Of a DNA stretch of 64,000 nt, positions 7,709-16,393 are shown in pieces. The position numbers and the translations under genes are program-made. The notes beneath the pieces were generated by a model. That model was not told the origin of the DNA, did not search any database, and saw nothing but the letters and a program-made list of their open reading frames with translations. The number at the start of each line of letters is the position of its first letter. The stretch's first letter is position 1. Source of the stretch: an uncultured Bacillaceae bacterium (lineage in GTDB: Bacteria; Bacillota; Bacilli; Bacillales; Bacillaceae_L). The DNA lies in assembly GCA_947497585.1 (NCBI GenBank), contig CANMHG010000001.1:930001-994000 (forward strand), in the 5' to 3' direction.

Positions 7709-9007
7709 TTAGTGAATGATTAGCAACCAAATATATAGACCAACTAGTGTGATAAACAAAGTTGGGATGGTTAGAATAATTCCTACTTTGAAATAGGTAC
7801 CCCATGATATCTTTACACCTTTTAGAGATAAGACATGTAACCAGAGTAATGTTGCAAGTGAACCAATTGGCGTTATCTTTGGTCCTAAATCAGAACCAAT
7901 GACATTTGCATAGATAAGTGCCTCTCGAACAACACCACTTGTATTTGTATCTGCAATGGCTAACGCATCGATCATTACGGTTGGCATATTATTCATTACA
8001 GATGATAGGATTGCTGCAATAAAGCCCATACCAATTGTGGCAGCAAATAATCCTTGATCGGCTGTTGCTTGGATTAAGTCTGATAACACATTCGTTAACC
8101 CAGCATTCCTTAATCCATAAACGACAACATACATACCAATCGAGAAAAATACAATCGCCCAAGGGGCTCCTTTAATAACGGTTTGTGTATTAACTGCAGC
8201 ACTTTTTCTTGCCATCATCAAAAAGAAAATAGCAACAATACCAGCAACAAAGGATACCGGCACTCCAATAAATTCACTTGCAAAATAGCCAACAAGTAAA
8301 ATACCTAGAATATACCAAGAAAGTCGGAACATCTTTTCGTCACGAATGGCCTCTACCGGTTTCTTTAGATCTGAGAGATCATATTGTTTTGGAAGGTTCT
8401 TTCGAAAATATAAATATAAAACTAAAATACTAGCTCCTAATGAAAAGAAGTTAGGAATGATCATTCTTGAAGCAAATTCAACAAATCCGATTCCAAAAAA
8501 GTCAGCTGAAACAATATTAACAAGATTGCTTACTACTAACGGTAAAGATGTTGTATCTGCTATAAATCCACTAGCGATAATAAATGGAAATACCATTTTC
8601 TCTTCAAACTTTAAATTTCTGACCATCGCTAATACAATCGGAGTCAGAATTAGAGCTGCACCATCATTTGCGAAAAATGCCGCCACAAGTGAACCTAAAA
8701 TGGCTACGTACACAAACATACGAACACCATTCCCTTTTGCCGCTCTAGCCATATGAAGAGCCGACCACTCAAAGAACCCAATTTCATCAAGAATAAGCGA
8801 TATAATAATAATTGCAATAAATGCTAAAGTTGCGTTCCAGACGATGGATGTTACGTCAATAACATCTTTAAAATCAACGACTCCCACAAGTAAAGCGAGA
8901 ATAGCTCCTCCACATGCAGACCATCCGATTGATAAACCTTTTGGTTGCCATATAACTAACACAAGCGTTGCTAAAAAAATCAATGATGCTACTATTACTG
9001 ATGTCAC
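7709..9007 (-). CDS. arsB: ArsB, arsenite efflux membrane protein
   Basis: 432 aa with about 11-12 hydrophobic segments, typical of the ArsB/NhaD ion-transporter superfamily. The diagnostic stretches [17 protein letters not shown] and [15 protein letters not shown] are present, as is the N-terminal [18 protein letters not shown]. It exports As(III)/Sb(III) from the cytoplasm, alone using the membrane potential or with ArsA as an ATP-driven pump. The GTG start at 9007 has GGGGGAT upstream. It follows arsR by 15 nt. Confidence 0.95.
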   Translation of the reverse strand: MTSVIVASLIFLATLVLVIWQPKGLSIGWSACGGAILALLVGVVDFKDVIDVTSIVWNATLAFIAIIIISLILDEIGFFEWSALHMARAAKGNGVRMFVYVAILGSLVAAFFANDGAALILTPIVLAMVRNLKFEEKMVFPFIIASGFIADTTSLPLVVSNLVNIVSADFFGIGFVEFASRMIIPNFFSLGASILVLYLYFRKNLPKQYDLSDLKKPVEAIRDEKMFRLSWYILGILLVGYFASEFIGVPVSFVAGIVAIFFLMMARKSAAVNTQTVIKGAPWAIVFFSIGMYVVVYGLRNAGLTNVLSDLIQATADQGLFAATIGMGFIAAILSSVMNNMPTVMIDALAIADTNTSGVVREALIYANVIGSDLGPKITPIGSLATLLWLHVLSLKGVKISWGTYFKVGIILTIPTLFITLVGLYIWLLIIH

Positions 9008-9022
9008 TTCATATCCCCCTTA

Positions 9023-9367
9023 TTAATCACACGAGATGCGTAATCCCTGTTCGGCTAACTCCTCCAGCTTATAATCCTGATTCGGAAGATGGTCTAGCAA
9101 ATTTTGAACAAACGGATATAACTCACTTTCTTTATTTAAAGAATAGATAATCCATTGTCCTCTTCTCGTTTCACGTACAATTCCCGCATCCTTTAATTTA
9201 CGTACATGTTGACTGATAGCCGGCTGGCTTGCTTTAAAGATTGCAACAAATTCGCAGACACAACAATCATGTGAGTCCAAAATTTTCACCATCGTTAAAC
9301 GAGTTTTATCACCTAGTAATTTTAAAATTGTTGCAGCCTTTTCTACTTCAAGTGTTGAATCCTGCAC
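9023..9367 (-). CDS. arsR: ArsR, As(III)-responsive repressor
   Basis: 114 aa from the GTG at 9367, chosen because GAGGAGGTG lies seven bases upstream; the longer frame to 9400 lacks a site. It is a winged helix-turn-helix of the SmtB/ArsR family (LKLLGDKTRLTMVKIL and SQPAISQHVRKLKDAG). The DCCVCEF motif at the start of the recognition region matches the ELCVCDL-type As(III) site. It should dissociate from DNA when As(III) binds and release the downstream ars genes. It is first in the operon. Confidence 0.95.
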   Translation of the reverse strand: MQDSTLEVEKAATILKLLGDKTRLTMVKILDSHDCCVCEFVAIFKASQPAISQHVRKLKDAGIVRETRRGQWIIYSLNKESELYPFVQNLLDHLPNQDYKLEELAEQGLRISCD

Positions 9368-9406
9368 TATAAACACCTCCTCTAACGACAATAATATCAA
9401 TACATA

Positions 9407-9448
9407 ACAATTTACTTATATAATAATTCACTTATATATTCATTTCAA
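9407..9448 (-). promoter_or_regulatory. ars operon promoter and probable ArsR operator
   Basis: On the minus strand TTGAAA (9448-9443) and TATTAT (9425-9420) are separated by 17 nt and fit a sigma-A promoter. Two near-identical direct repeats, ATATAAGTGAAT in the spacer and ATATAAGTAAAT just after the -10, surround the -10 box and are good candidates for ArsR binding. Confidence 0.6.
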
Positions 9449-9513
9449 TCTTTTTCTTGTAAATTTTAAGTAAAGATTTTAATAAGTTCCTATTTAGTGT
9501 GTGCTAAAAATAA

Positions 9514-9541
9514 AAAAAGCATTACTGTTCACCAGTAACGC
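9514..9541 (-). terminator. terminator of the 9555-11057 gene
   Basis: On the minus strand GCGTTACTG-GTGAA-CAGTAATGC is followed by seven T. It separates the aminotransferase-like gene from arsR. Confidence 0.8.
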
Positions 9542-9554
9542 AAAAGAGAAAAAA

Positions 9555-11057
9555 TTAATCGACTCTAAATAACCCTCTTGTATCTACCTTTTGTTGGTTT
9601 ATATAGTAAAAATCATTTGATTGAGAATCATAGATATAATCTTCTTTCCATTCCTCAGCATTCTTTACAATTTCCCTCATTGCTGAAATAAAGCTATAGA
9701 TCTCTTCATTTGTCATTGTAGGATGAATTGAGAACCTTATCCACCCAGGCTTTGTTGAGTGGTCACCGGTATCTACAAGGTCTGTAATCTTTTTTGACTC
9801 TTCCTTAGTAATCGAGAATAAATAGTGTCCATACGTTCCAGCACAAGAACAACCACCTCTTACCTGAAAACCATATCTGTCATTAAGGATTTTAACAACC
9901 AAGTTATAGTGCAGATTTTCAACACAGAAAGAAACTATACCTAACCGTTCCGTTTTATTAGACTCCAAAACGTGAATACCATGTATTCGATGTAATTCTT
10001 TAAGGAGTAGAGAAACGAGTTCGTGCTCCCGCTTCAGTATTTTCTCTTCACCCATTTGTTCTTTTAACCTAATACATAAAGCAACCCTAATTGCTTGAAG
10101 AATACCTGGTGTTCCACCATCCTCACGTTTTTCGATATCAGTGAAATATTGCTTCATCCCCCAAGGATTCGTCCATGAAACTGTACCCCCACCAGGATGG
10201 TCTGGTACGTTAGTAGAGTACAATTTTGAGTTAAAAACAACTACACCACTAGACCCAGGACCACCTAAGAATTTATGTGGCGAAAAGAATATTGCATCTA
10301 GTGATTCAAGCTCGTTCTCAGGATGCATATTTATTTTCACATAAGGTGCTGAAGCTGCAAAATCAACGAAACAATATCCTCCATGCTGATGCATTACCTT
10401 AGCTAGTTCATGGTAAGGTGTTTCAATTCCTGTAACATTTGAGCAAGCAGAAAATGAGCCAATTTTTAAATTACGATTTTTATATTTAATTAGGAGTTCC
10501 TTCAATTTTTCTGGACAAACATTTCCCTCTGAGTCTGGCTCAACAATGCAGACTTCTCCAATTGTCTCTAACCAAGATGTGTGGTTAGAATGATGTTCCA
10601 TGTGTGAAACAAAAATAATGGGTTTATCCTGTTCATCTATTCTTAGTTTATCTTGTAATTGCTCTGGAATCTTTAATCCTATTATTCTTTGAAGTTTATT
10701 AATGGCAGCCGTCATACCAGCCCCTGCGAAGATGATACAATCATCATGATTTGCATTTACATGTGCTTTGATGACTCTTTTTGCTTCCTCATAAGCCTCT
10801 GTCATAAAAGCTCCTGTCATATTCGAATCGGTATGTGTATTGGCCATATACGGACCAAATTCGTTACAAATTTTATCTTCAATAGGTTTATATAATCGTC
10901 CACTTGCCATCCAATCGGCATAAATAATTTTTTTCTTACCATAAGGAGAGAAAAACTCCTGATTGTTTCCAATAATCCCACTACGAAATTGTTGAAAATA
11001 CGTCTCCAGCTCCCCATACATTTCATAATTATTACTCCCTATCCTGGCCTTTAGCAT
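9555..11057 (-). CDS. class V aminotransferase-fold PLP enzyme (cysteine desulfurase/selenocysteine lyase-like)
   Basis: 500 aa from the ATG at 11057 (GAGGTGA eight bases upstream). It shows the class V fold: VSHMEHHSN, the cofactor-binding FVDFAASAPY, and the Schiff-base Lys in FFSPHKFLGGPGSSG. Near the C-terminus RGGCSCAGTYGHYL puts a cysteine pair where desulfurases carry the loop cysteine that accepts sulfur. It is longer than IscS/SufS (about 400 aa), owing to an N-terminal extension and a C-terminal tail of about 60 aa. Substrate is unknown. A class that can act on cysteine or selenocysteine is notable just upstream of an operon ending in a Sec/Fe-S protein, but it has its own terminator and no direct link is shown. 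Confidence 0.8.
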   Translation of the reverse strand: MLKARIGSNNYEMYGELETYFQQFRSGIIGNNQEFFSPYGKKKIIYADWMASGRLYKPIEDKICNEFGPYMANTHTDSNMTGAFMTEAYEEAKRVIKAHVNANHDDCIIFAGAGMTAAINKLQRIIGLKIPEQLQDKLRIDEQDKPIIFVSHMEHHSNHTSWLETIGEVCIVEPDSEGNVCPEKLKELLIKYKNRNLKIGSFSACSNVTGIETPYHELAKVMHQHGGYCFVDFAASAPYVKINMHPENELESLDAIFFSPHKFLGGPGSSGVVVFNSKLYSTNVPDHPGGGTVSWTNPWGMKQYFTDIEKREDGGTPGILQAIRVALCIRLKEQMGEEKILKREHELVSLLLKELHRIHGIHVLESNKTERLGIVSFCVENLHYNLVVKILNDRYGFQVRGGCSCAGTYGHYLFSITKEESKKITDLVDTGDHSTKPGWIRFSIHPTMTNEEIYSFISAMREIVKNAEEWKEDYIYDSQSNDFYYINQQKVDTRGLFRVD

Positions 11058-11223
11058 TTTTGATGTCACCTCTAAAAAGAGTTTCTTTCTTCTGTAATAT
11101 ATGTGGAAAAAGGCTAATGTTGATGGGAACTATTATCCAAAGATGTTTAAGAATGTATAGTTCTGGTGGATTCAGGTTAATGATAGTAGAAGTGTTAGGA
11201 ATTTGATAAATTGAAGGTGTGTT

Positions 11224-11373
11224 ATGAAGGAATTTAAAATTGGAAATGCAAAAATCATGTTTGTTTCAAATCTACCTGGTTTTACAGACAAAAAAGGTGA
11301 ACCAACTGTTCTTGAATTTGAACGAGCAGTCCAGGATTGTTATGACAGGTATAAAAATTGGGAGCATAAGTAA
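11224..11373 (+). CDS. small hypothetical protein, 49 aa
   Basis: ATG at 11224, with GAAGGTG eight bases upstream. The product MKEFKIGNAKIMFVSNLPGF... is soluble with a conserved-looking pattern (KKGEPTVLEFERAVQDCYDRY) but I cannot assign a family. Its stop codon lies within the inverted repeat 11360-11380. Confidence 0.55.
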   Translation: MKEFKIGNAKIMFVSNLPGFTDKKGEPTVLEFERAVQDCYDRYKNWEHK

Positions 11374-11380
11374 TGCTCCC
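11360..11380 (-). terminator. terminator of the 11397-12334 operon
   Basis: GGGAGC (11360-11365) and GCTCCC (11375-11380) form a stem. On the minus strand it is followed by AATTTTTATA, so it serves the leftward genes. Confidence 0.65.
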
Positions 11381-11396
11381 GAATGACATTATAATT

Positions 11397-11732
11397 TTAT
11401 CCCTCTGACCCTATACCTCTTTTATTTACAAGTTCACTATCAGAAAAATAGTTCACTACTTTACCTTTCTTTATTGCATAGTCAATCTCACTTCTTGTAC
11501 TTTCTCCGATATATCCATCAACATCAATCACAAAAATTTCATCTGACATGTCAATCTTTTTCAAATGAATTTCCCCAAACAGTTCCGCCTGTTCAGGCGT
11601 TATTTCAACACCCTCACTCTTCTCAAAGAAACCTAAACTAATTACGATATTCCCTTTTAGAGTGAGATAAGCATTTGCTTTTTCAAACTGGTCTTTAAAT
11701 CTAGTAGATCCACATAAAGTGATTGTTTTCAT
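11397..11732 (-). CDS. nucleoside 2-deoxyribosyltransferase-like protein
   Basis: 111 aa. The N-terminal TLCGSTRFKDQFEKAN and the later DEIFVIDVDGYIGESTRSEIDYA are the hallmarks of the nucleoside 2-deoxyribosyltransferase / DUF4406-like fold: a substrate-binding GSTRF turn, and a conserved Glu/Ser in GESTRSE near the catalytic position. Whether it acts on nucleosides, nucleotides or other N-glycosides is unknown. It lies 8 nt after the GDSL gene in the same direction and probably shares its mRNA. Confidence 0.7.
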   Translation of the reverse strand: MKTITLCGSTRFKDQFEKANAYLTLKGNIVISLGFFEKSEGVEITPEQAELFGEIHLKKIDMSDEIFVIDVDGYIGESTRSEIDYAIKKGKVVNYFSDSELVNKRGIGSEG

Positions 11733-11740
11733 TCTATCTC

Positions 11741-12334
11741 CTATTGTTCCCCTAATTTTATCCCAGGATGTTCCCCAAAAAGCTCTTTAATTTTTCTACT
11801 AATTATATCAGCTAGAAGCTCATAGCCTTTTTCTCCAAAGTGCAACCCATCATCAAGCTCACCTTTTAAAATTTCTTTATATTCAACCATTGAAATCATA
11901 GTATTAAATAAATCAATATAATGGCTACCTGTTTGATTTGCAACTTGCTGTACTACATTTGCATATGTACTTAAAACCTTATTCGATCTTGCAGATTGCT
12001 TACTTTCGTCGACTGGGGCTGGTGAAATTAAAATGGTTTTTTCAGCGCCTATTAAATTTACAATTTCGGTCATGTTTTGTTTATAGGTTTCTAGACTAAC
12101 TGTTTTATGAAAAGCAGCATCATTTGCCCCAAAAAGCACGGCTACTAGGTCGGGTTGATAACTAAGTACATCCTTCTCAATTCGACGTAGTGCATCACAG
12201 GAGTTATCACCAGGTACACCAGCATTAATAATCTCCATTTTTAGTTGAGTAGATAGCTTTAAAGTAAGCATCGAGTCACTAGACCCTTCCTTTCTAGCAG
12301 TTATACTATCACCAAAGCAAACCAATCTATACAT
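11741..12334 (-). CDS. SGNH/GDSL-family hydrolase
   Basis: 197 aa. Block I FGDSITA supplies the nucleophile Ser10, block III is FGANDA, and block V DGLHFGEKGYELL supplies the Asp/His pair. These are the catalytic residues of SGNH lipases and esterases. No signal peptide is visible, so it should be cytosolic, acting on a small ester or on an acetyl group. ATG at 12334. It is transcribed with the deoxyribosyltransferase-like gene. Confidence 0.88.
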   Translation of the reverse strand: MYRLVCFGDSITARKEGSSDSMLTLKLSTQLKMEIINAGVPGDNSCDALRRIEKDVLSYQPDLVAVLFGANDAAFHKTVSLETYKQNMTEIVNLIGAEKTILISPAPVDESKQSARSNKVLSTYANVVQQVANQTGSHYIDLFNTMISMVEYKEILKGELDDGLHFGEKGYELLADIISRKIKELFGEHPGIKLGEQ

Positions 12335-12591
12335 GTTTTTAGCTCCTATCAGTAGTCTTCTATCTTATTAGATACTTAAATCCTATCACAGAAACATTCT
12401 TTTTTTACAAAAATAACCTATTAAAAATACGAGCATTCCAATCAGAATTGAATTAGTACAATAATTTCGAGTTGTATCATTTTCAAGGCTTTTTAACACA
12501 TCTATTCCTATTCCAAACTAGAAATCTACTCTAAACATGATATAATTGGAAAATAAAGATAAAAACCTATCGTTTGAGAGGAGTTTTACTG

Positions 12592-13641
12592 TTGAGTTAT
12601 CCAAATACAGGAGAAACCATTGATTTATTAAAAAGCTTAGTGTCTATTCCAAGTCCATCTGGAAATACAAATGAAGTAATTACATATGTTGAAAATTTTT
12701 TATCTGAGTTTAACGTTGAGACAAAGAGAAACCGAAAAGGTGGATTAATTGCTACTCTACCAGGGAAAGATGACAGCCAACACCGTATGTTGACTGCACA
12801 CGTAGATACTCTGGGTGCAATTGTGAAAGAGATAAAGCCGAGTGGTAGATTAAAGTTAGATTTAATCGGTGGATTTAAATATAACTCCATTGAGGGTGAA
12901 TATTGCCAAATCGAAACATCTTCAGGTAAAAAATTTACTGGTACGATTCTTATGCATCAAACTTCAGTTCATGTTTACAAAGATGCTGGAAAAGCAGAAC
13001 GTAACCAAGATAACATGGAAGTTCGAATCGATGAAGTTGTTAAAACTGCAGATGAAGTGCGTGCTTTAGGTATAGAGGTTGGGGACTTTGTATCGTTTGA
13101 CCCAAGAGTTCAAACAACTCCTAACGGCTTTATAAAATCTCGTCATTTAGATGACAAAGCAAGCGTTGCGATCTTACTTCAATTAATCAAACAACTTAAA
13201 CAAGACAAAATAGAACTACCGTATACAACTCATTTCTTAATTTCAAATAATGAAGAAATCGGATATGGAGGTAACTCAAATATTACTCCTGAAACGGTTG
13301 AATATTTAGCTGTTGATATGGGTGCAATGGGTGATGGTCAGTCAACTGACGAATATACAGTATCCATTTGTGTTAAAGATGCGAGTGGCCCTTATCATTA
13401 TGAGTTCAGAAAAAAACTTGTTCAATTAGCAGAGGAAAACAAGATTGGTTACAAACTTGATATTTATCCTTACTACGGTTCAGATGCATCTGCAGCCATT
13501 CGCTCAGGACATGACATCGTTCACGGACTAATTGGACCAGGAATTGATTCATCACATGCCTTTGAACGTACACATGAATCTTCTATAGAAAATACGGCAA
13601 AACTACTTTTCCACTACGTACAATCAGAAATGGTATTGTAG
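12592..13641 (+). CDS. M42-family aminopeptidase (FrvX/YsdC-like)
   Basis: 349 aa from the TTG at 12592, with AGGAG eight bases upstream; a TTG at 12574 overlaps the ribosome site. The dinuclear metal ligands and catalytic residues are visible in order: TAHVDTLG, RHLDDKAS, SNNEEIGYGG, VDMGAMGDGQ and DSSHAFERTHESS. The family comprises self-compartmentalising aminopeptidases that trim short peptides in the cytosol. It is monocistronic, ended by the terminator at 13650. Confidence 0.92.
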   Translation: MSYPNTGETIDLLKSLVSIPSPSGNTNEVITYVENFLSEFNVETKRNRKGGLIATLPGKDDSQHRMLTAHVDTLGAIVKEIKPSGRLKLDLIGGFKYNSIEGEYCQIETSSGKKFTGTILMHQTSVHVYKDAGKAERNQDNMEVRIDEVVKTADEVRALGIEVGDFVSFDPRVQTTPNGFIKSRHLDDKASVAILLQLIKQLKQDKIELPYTTHFLISNNEEIGYGGNSNITPETVEYLAVDMGAMGDGQSTDEYTVSICVKDASGPYHYEFRKKLVQLAEENKIGYKLDIYPYYGSDASAAIRSGHDIVHGLIGPGIDSSHAFERTHESSIENTAKLLFHYVQSEMVL

Positions 13642-13649
13642 ATTAAATT

Positions 13650-13682
13650 AAAGACCAAATCCGAACTGGATTTGGTCTTTTG
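13650..13682 (+). terminator. terminator of the M42 peptidase gene
   Basis: AAAGACCAAATCC-GAAC-TGGATTTGGTCTTTT: a perfect long stem ending in T. Confidence 0.85.
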
Positions 13683-13708
13683 TGTGAACTCTTCTTACGT
13701 ATCATTGA

Positions 13709-14551
13709 TTAGTCAATCTGTCTTGAATAAAATTCTAGTTGATACTGTTGTGTAAACCCTGCTTTTTTATATAAAGCAATCGCTCCAGAGTTATTTGAAT
13801 CAACACAAAGTGAAATCACTTCAATTGTAGAAAATTCAAATAGCCACTCAAGCACATCTTCTAATAATTGAAGACCAATCCCCTGGCCTTGATAAGCTTT
13901 GTCAACCGCAATAAACTCAATGCTCGCATCTTCAAATTCCGGCTGAGTTTCCACGTATACATATCCCTTTAGTTCCCTATCCTTTGAGATAAATACCTTA
14001 TTAACTTCTGAGAGTCTTTCAATAATATCTCTACCACTATAATATGTATTAGGAAATGCCTTATCATGGAGTGCCATAAAACAGTTTATGTCTTCCTGGC
14101 TTAATTCAACCCTCACTCGCTCACTACGCTTTACAAAGTTGTTCTTATTACAGAATAAGATTGTTTGACTACTTTTCTTTTCAAAAGAGAGCTGATTTGC
14201 TAGATTAATCACGTTTTTATTTTTTCGATTAGGGAATAAGTGAATGATGGTTACATTAGCTGGGAGAATTTTCATCAGCTTTTCCCATAATTCATATAAT
14301 AAATGCTCATTTGAAGAGTGAATAAAGGGTCCCCAGATTTCTGCTGATTTGCTATCAAGATCTATATCAAAACCTACGACACTAATCATCTCTTCTTCAT
14401 CATCAAGTGCGATGATGAAACTATCAACAAATGGTACATCGCTGAAATCCTGTCTTAACGAATGTGCAATTTCTTCTATTTCATTCCCACAATAGCCAAT
14501 ATGCGATTCTTCTATCTTATTGAAAGTAGCAATAAAATTTGCTACCCGCAT
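13709..14551 (-). CDS. GNAT-family N-acetyltransferase, tandem-domain
   Basis: 280 aa, about twice a single GNAT domain. The C-terminal half holds the acetyl-CoA motif A (EFIAVDKAYQGQGIGLQLL) and the later NSGAIALYKKAGF. The N-terminal half has a degenerate GNAT-like pattern without the Q/R-x-x-G-x-G/A loop, so it is probably a structural or substrate-binding domain. The ATG at 14551 has no clear Shine-Dalgarno site, so the true start may be different. Substrate is unknown. Confidence 0.8.
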   Translation of the reverse strand: MRVANFIATFNKIEESHIGYCGNEIEEIAHSLRQDFSDVPFVDSFIIALDDEEEMISVVGFDIDLDSKSAEIWGPFIHSSNEHLLYELWEKLMKILPANVTIIHLFPNRKNKNVINLANQLSFEKKSSQTILFCNKNNFVKRSERVRVELSQEDINCFMALHDKAFPNTYYSGRDIIERLSEVNKVFISKDRELKGYVYVETQPEFEDASIEFIAVDKAYQGQGIGLQLLEDVLEWLFEFSTIEVISLCVDSNNSGAIALYKKAGFTQQYQLEFYSRQID

Positions 14552-14602
14552 TAGTTCATCATTGTGTACTTTTCTAAAATATGCGATTATATTTCCCTCG
14601 TT

Positions 14603-14794
14603 TCAATCAATCATTTCTAATTTTCTCTCAAAAATAATCTCATATTCCCTAGGCTTTCCATGACTGTTATAATTCGTTGGCAAAACTTGTACAAGTCTCC
14701 ACCCATCCTTTGCATGCTCCATGATGGTTTCTCTATGGCTTGCCTCAGTAAAAAAGCCACCTAGTGTTGTCTCAACAAACTTATATTCGTACAT
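14603..14794 (-). CDS. DUF4177-domain protein
   Basis: 63 aa. The whole protein matches the DUF4177 pattern: MYEYKFVE at the start, then HAKDGWRLVQVLP and a final beta-strand YEIIFERK. ATG at 14794 with AGGAGGT upstream. DUF4177 is a small domain of unknown function. It precedes the tandem GNAT gene in the same direction by about 50 nt. Confidence 0.8.
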   Translation of the reverse strand: MYEYKFVETTLGGFFTEASHRETIMEHAKDGWRLVQVLPTNYNSHGKPREYEIIFERKLEMID

Positions 14795-14937
14795 TGTTAA
14801 CCTACCTCCTCTATTTTTATATTCTCGATTAACAAAAAATTCCCTTTTAATAATTGGAAAAAAGAAGGTGTTTTTTTAAAAAATATCGAATCATTGATAA
14901 GCATTAAACTTCATAGATTTAGAGAGGTAACATAAGA

Positions 14938-15414
14938 ATGATAAAGTTAAAAGAGATAACTAAAGAGAATTGGTTTGAGATTATTCAACTGAGTAGTGCT
15001 GAGGACCAAAAGAATAAAATCTTTGAAAGAGATATTGCTTCTAATTGCTTATCTCTTACACAAGCAAGTATCGAAGGAACATGGACGGTTAAGGCCATTT
15101 TTGATGAGGAAACACCAGTAGGATTTACGATGTATGGATTCTCTGAAGAGCTATCTGGGTATGAGATTTGCAGAATTATGATAGACTACAGACACCAGGG
15201 CAAGGGTTTTGGGAAGCAAGCAATTAAACTTGTTATCGAGAGTATGATAGTGAAGTTTGACTGTGATGAGATTCTTCTAACTTTCCATCCAGAAAATGAA
15301 AAGGCTAAAAAACTATATGAATCTATAGGCTTTAAAGATACCGGAAAAGTGATTACTCAATTTGTTGATGAGCTGATCTATTCCTATAAAGTTAACGAGA
15401 ATACTTTGAAATAG
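14938..15414 (+). CDS. GNAT-family N-acetyltransferase (spermine/spermidine acetyltransferase-like)
   Basis: 158 aa. Motif A is RIMIDYRHQGKGFGKQAI at about 80-97, and motif B is HPENEKAKKLYESIGFKDTG. Length and layout resemble the BltD/PaiA polyamine acetyltransferase group. The start ATG at 14938 is preceded by GAGAGGTAAC. It points away from the DUF4177/GNAT pair and is followed by the 21-bp repeat array. Confidence 0.82.
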   Translation: MIKLKEITKENWFEIIQLSSAEDQKNKIFERDIASNCLSLTQASIEGTWTVKAIFDEETPVGFTMYGFSEELSGYEICRIMIDYRHQGKGFGKQAIKLVIESMIVKFDCDEILLTFHPENEKAKKLYESIGFKDTGKVITQFVDELIYSYKVNENTLK

Positions 15415-15471
15415 ACAATTCTTTAATTATTTTGGGCATTTTGTTCTACATAAAATCCCCTTTGTTCTTAT

Positions 15472-15597
15472 TTAAGTATTTGCCGTCGGTTTGCAAGTAT
15501 TTTAGATGGTTTCGCAAGTATTGGATAAAAACTTGCAAGTATTTCAATTTATATCGCAAGTATTTTATTGTTTTTTGCAAGTATTGTAAAATATTAG
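15472..15597. repeat. six tandem 21-bp repeats with GCAAGTATT core
   Basis: The nonamer GCAAGTATT begins at 15493, 15514, 15535, 15556 and 15577, every 21 bp exactly, and a diverged copy (TTAAGTATT) begins at 15472. The bases between cores are T-rich and more variable. The open frame across it would encode a heptad (C/R)KYFxxx repeat, but it has no ribosome site and I regard it as non-coding. It lies between a GNAT gene and the YdcF-like gene. Confidence 0.9.
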
Positions 15598-15646
15598 GAC
15601 ATAAACACCTGCGTAAATACACTGAACTAAAGGCGGTGACTCAAAA

Positions 15647-16249
15647 ATAACAAAAAAAGCGATACACAGTACACTCTTACTCATCTTTTTCCTTATTATT
15701 TCCTTTATTGTTTATTCCGGTTATAGCATCTGGTCTTTTAGTAAAGTAAACGAGCTAAAAAAGTCTGATGCTGCGATCGTTTTGGGTGCTGCGGTATGGA
15801 ATGGCGAGCCCTCACCAGTCTTTCAAGAACGAATCAACCATGGAATATGGCTTTATAAGAATGGATATGTTACTAAACTTATTTTTACTGGCGGAAAGTC
15901 TGGAGAAGATTCTTATGCCGAGTCTGAAGTGGCACGAGACTATGCCATTTCAATGAAAGTGCCCGTAGAAGATATTTTAATAGAAACAGAGTCAAACATA
16001 ACTGAAGAAAATCTATATTATGCTAAAGTGATTGCATCAAAGAATAGTATAGAAACATTTATCATTGTAAGTGACCCATTACACATGAAGCGTGCTATGT
16101 TAATAGCGGATACTATAGGGTTAGAATCATATGCTTCACCAACTCCTACAACCCTTTACCGATCTTTGGAAAGCAAAGTACCTTTTTTCTTTCGTGAACT
16201 ATTTTTCTACATAGGCTACCTTTTTACCTTGCCATTTCGCATGTTATAA
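15647..16249 (+). CDS. YdcF/SanA-family membrane protein with apparent ATA start
   Basis: 200 aa if read from the ATA at 15647. No ATG, GTG or TTG occurs in frame upstream of the hydrophobic N-terminus, and the first TTG (15782) lies inside the conserved strand AAIVLGAAVWNGEPSP. A near-consensus site, AAGGCGGTGA, sits eight bases before the ATA, which argues for a start there. One transmembrane helix (about residues 8-27) precedes the DUF218/YdcF domain, with GAAVW, FTGGKS and ESNITEENLYYAK (the conserved E-x-x-S-x-N-T-like motif). These proteins act at the envelope; SanA homologues affect barrier function. An ATG-to-ATA mutation or base error is possible. Confidence 0.75.
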   Translation: MTKKAIHSTLLLIFFLIISFIVYSGYSIWSFSKVNELKKSDAAIVLGAAVWNGEPSPVFQERINHGIWLYKNGYVTKLIFTGGKSGEDSYAESEVARDYAISMKVPVEDILIETESNITEENLYYAKVIASKNSIETFIIVSDPLHMKRAMLIADTIGLESYASPTPTTLYRSLESKVPFFFRELFFYIGYLFTLPFRML

Positions 16250-16321
16250 AATATCTTCCATAAAAATTACAAATTGTCTTTTAGGGCGTGAAAAACAACG
16301 AATCAATACACAAATAAAAAG

Positions 16322-16354
16322 AAAGGAGCAGGGATTACTTATTCCCGCTCCTTT
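16322..16354. terminator. hairpin terminator between convergent genes
   Basis: AAGGAGC-A-GGGA and TCCC-G-CTCCTT pair around a short loop, with CTTTCCCTGTTT to the right. It lies between the YdcF-like gene and the convergent DinB gene. Confidence 0.6.
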
Positions 16355-16393
16355 CCCTGTTTAATTAGAGTTACCCGTGTTTGAGAATGATAA

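Noticed and set aside
15432..15650. 72-aa frame with a heptad repeat (C/R)KYFxxx
   Set aside because: The peptide repeat is a by-product of the 21-bp DNA repeats; there is no ribosome site at its TTG.
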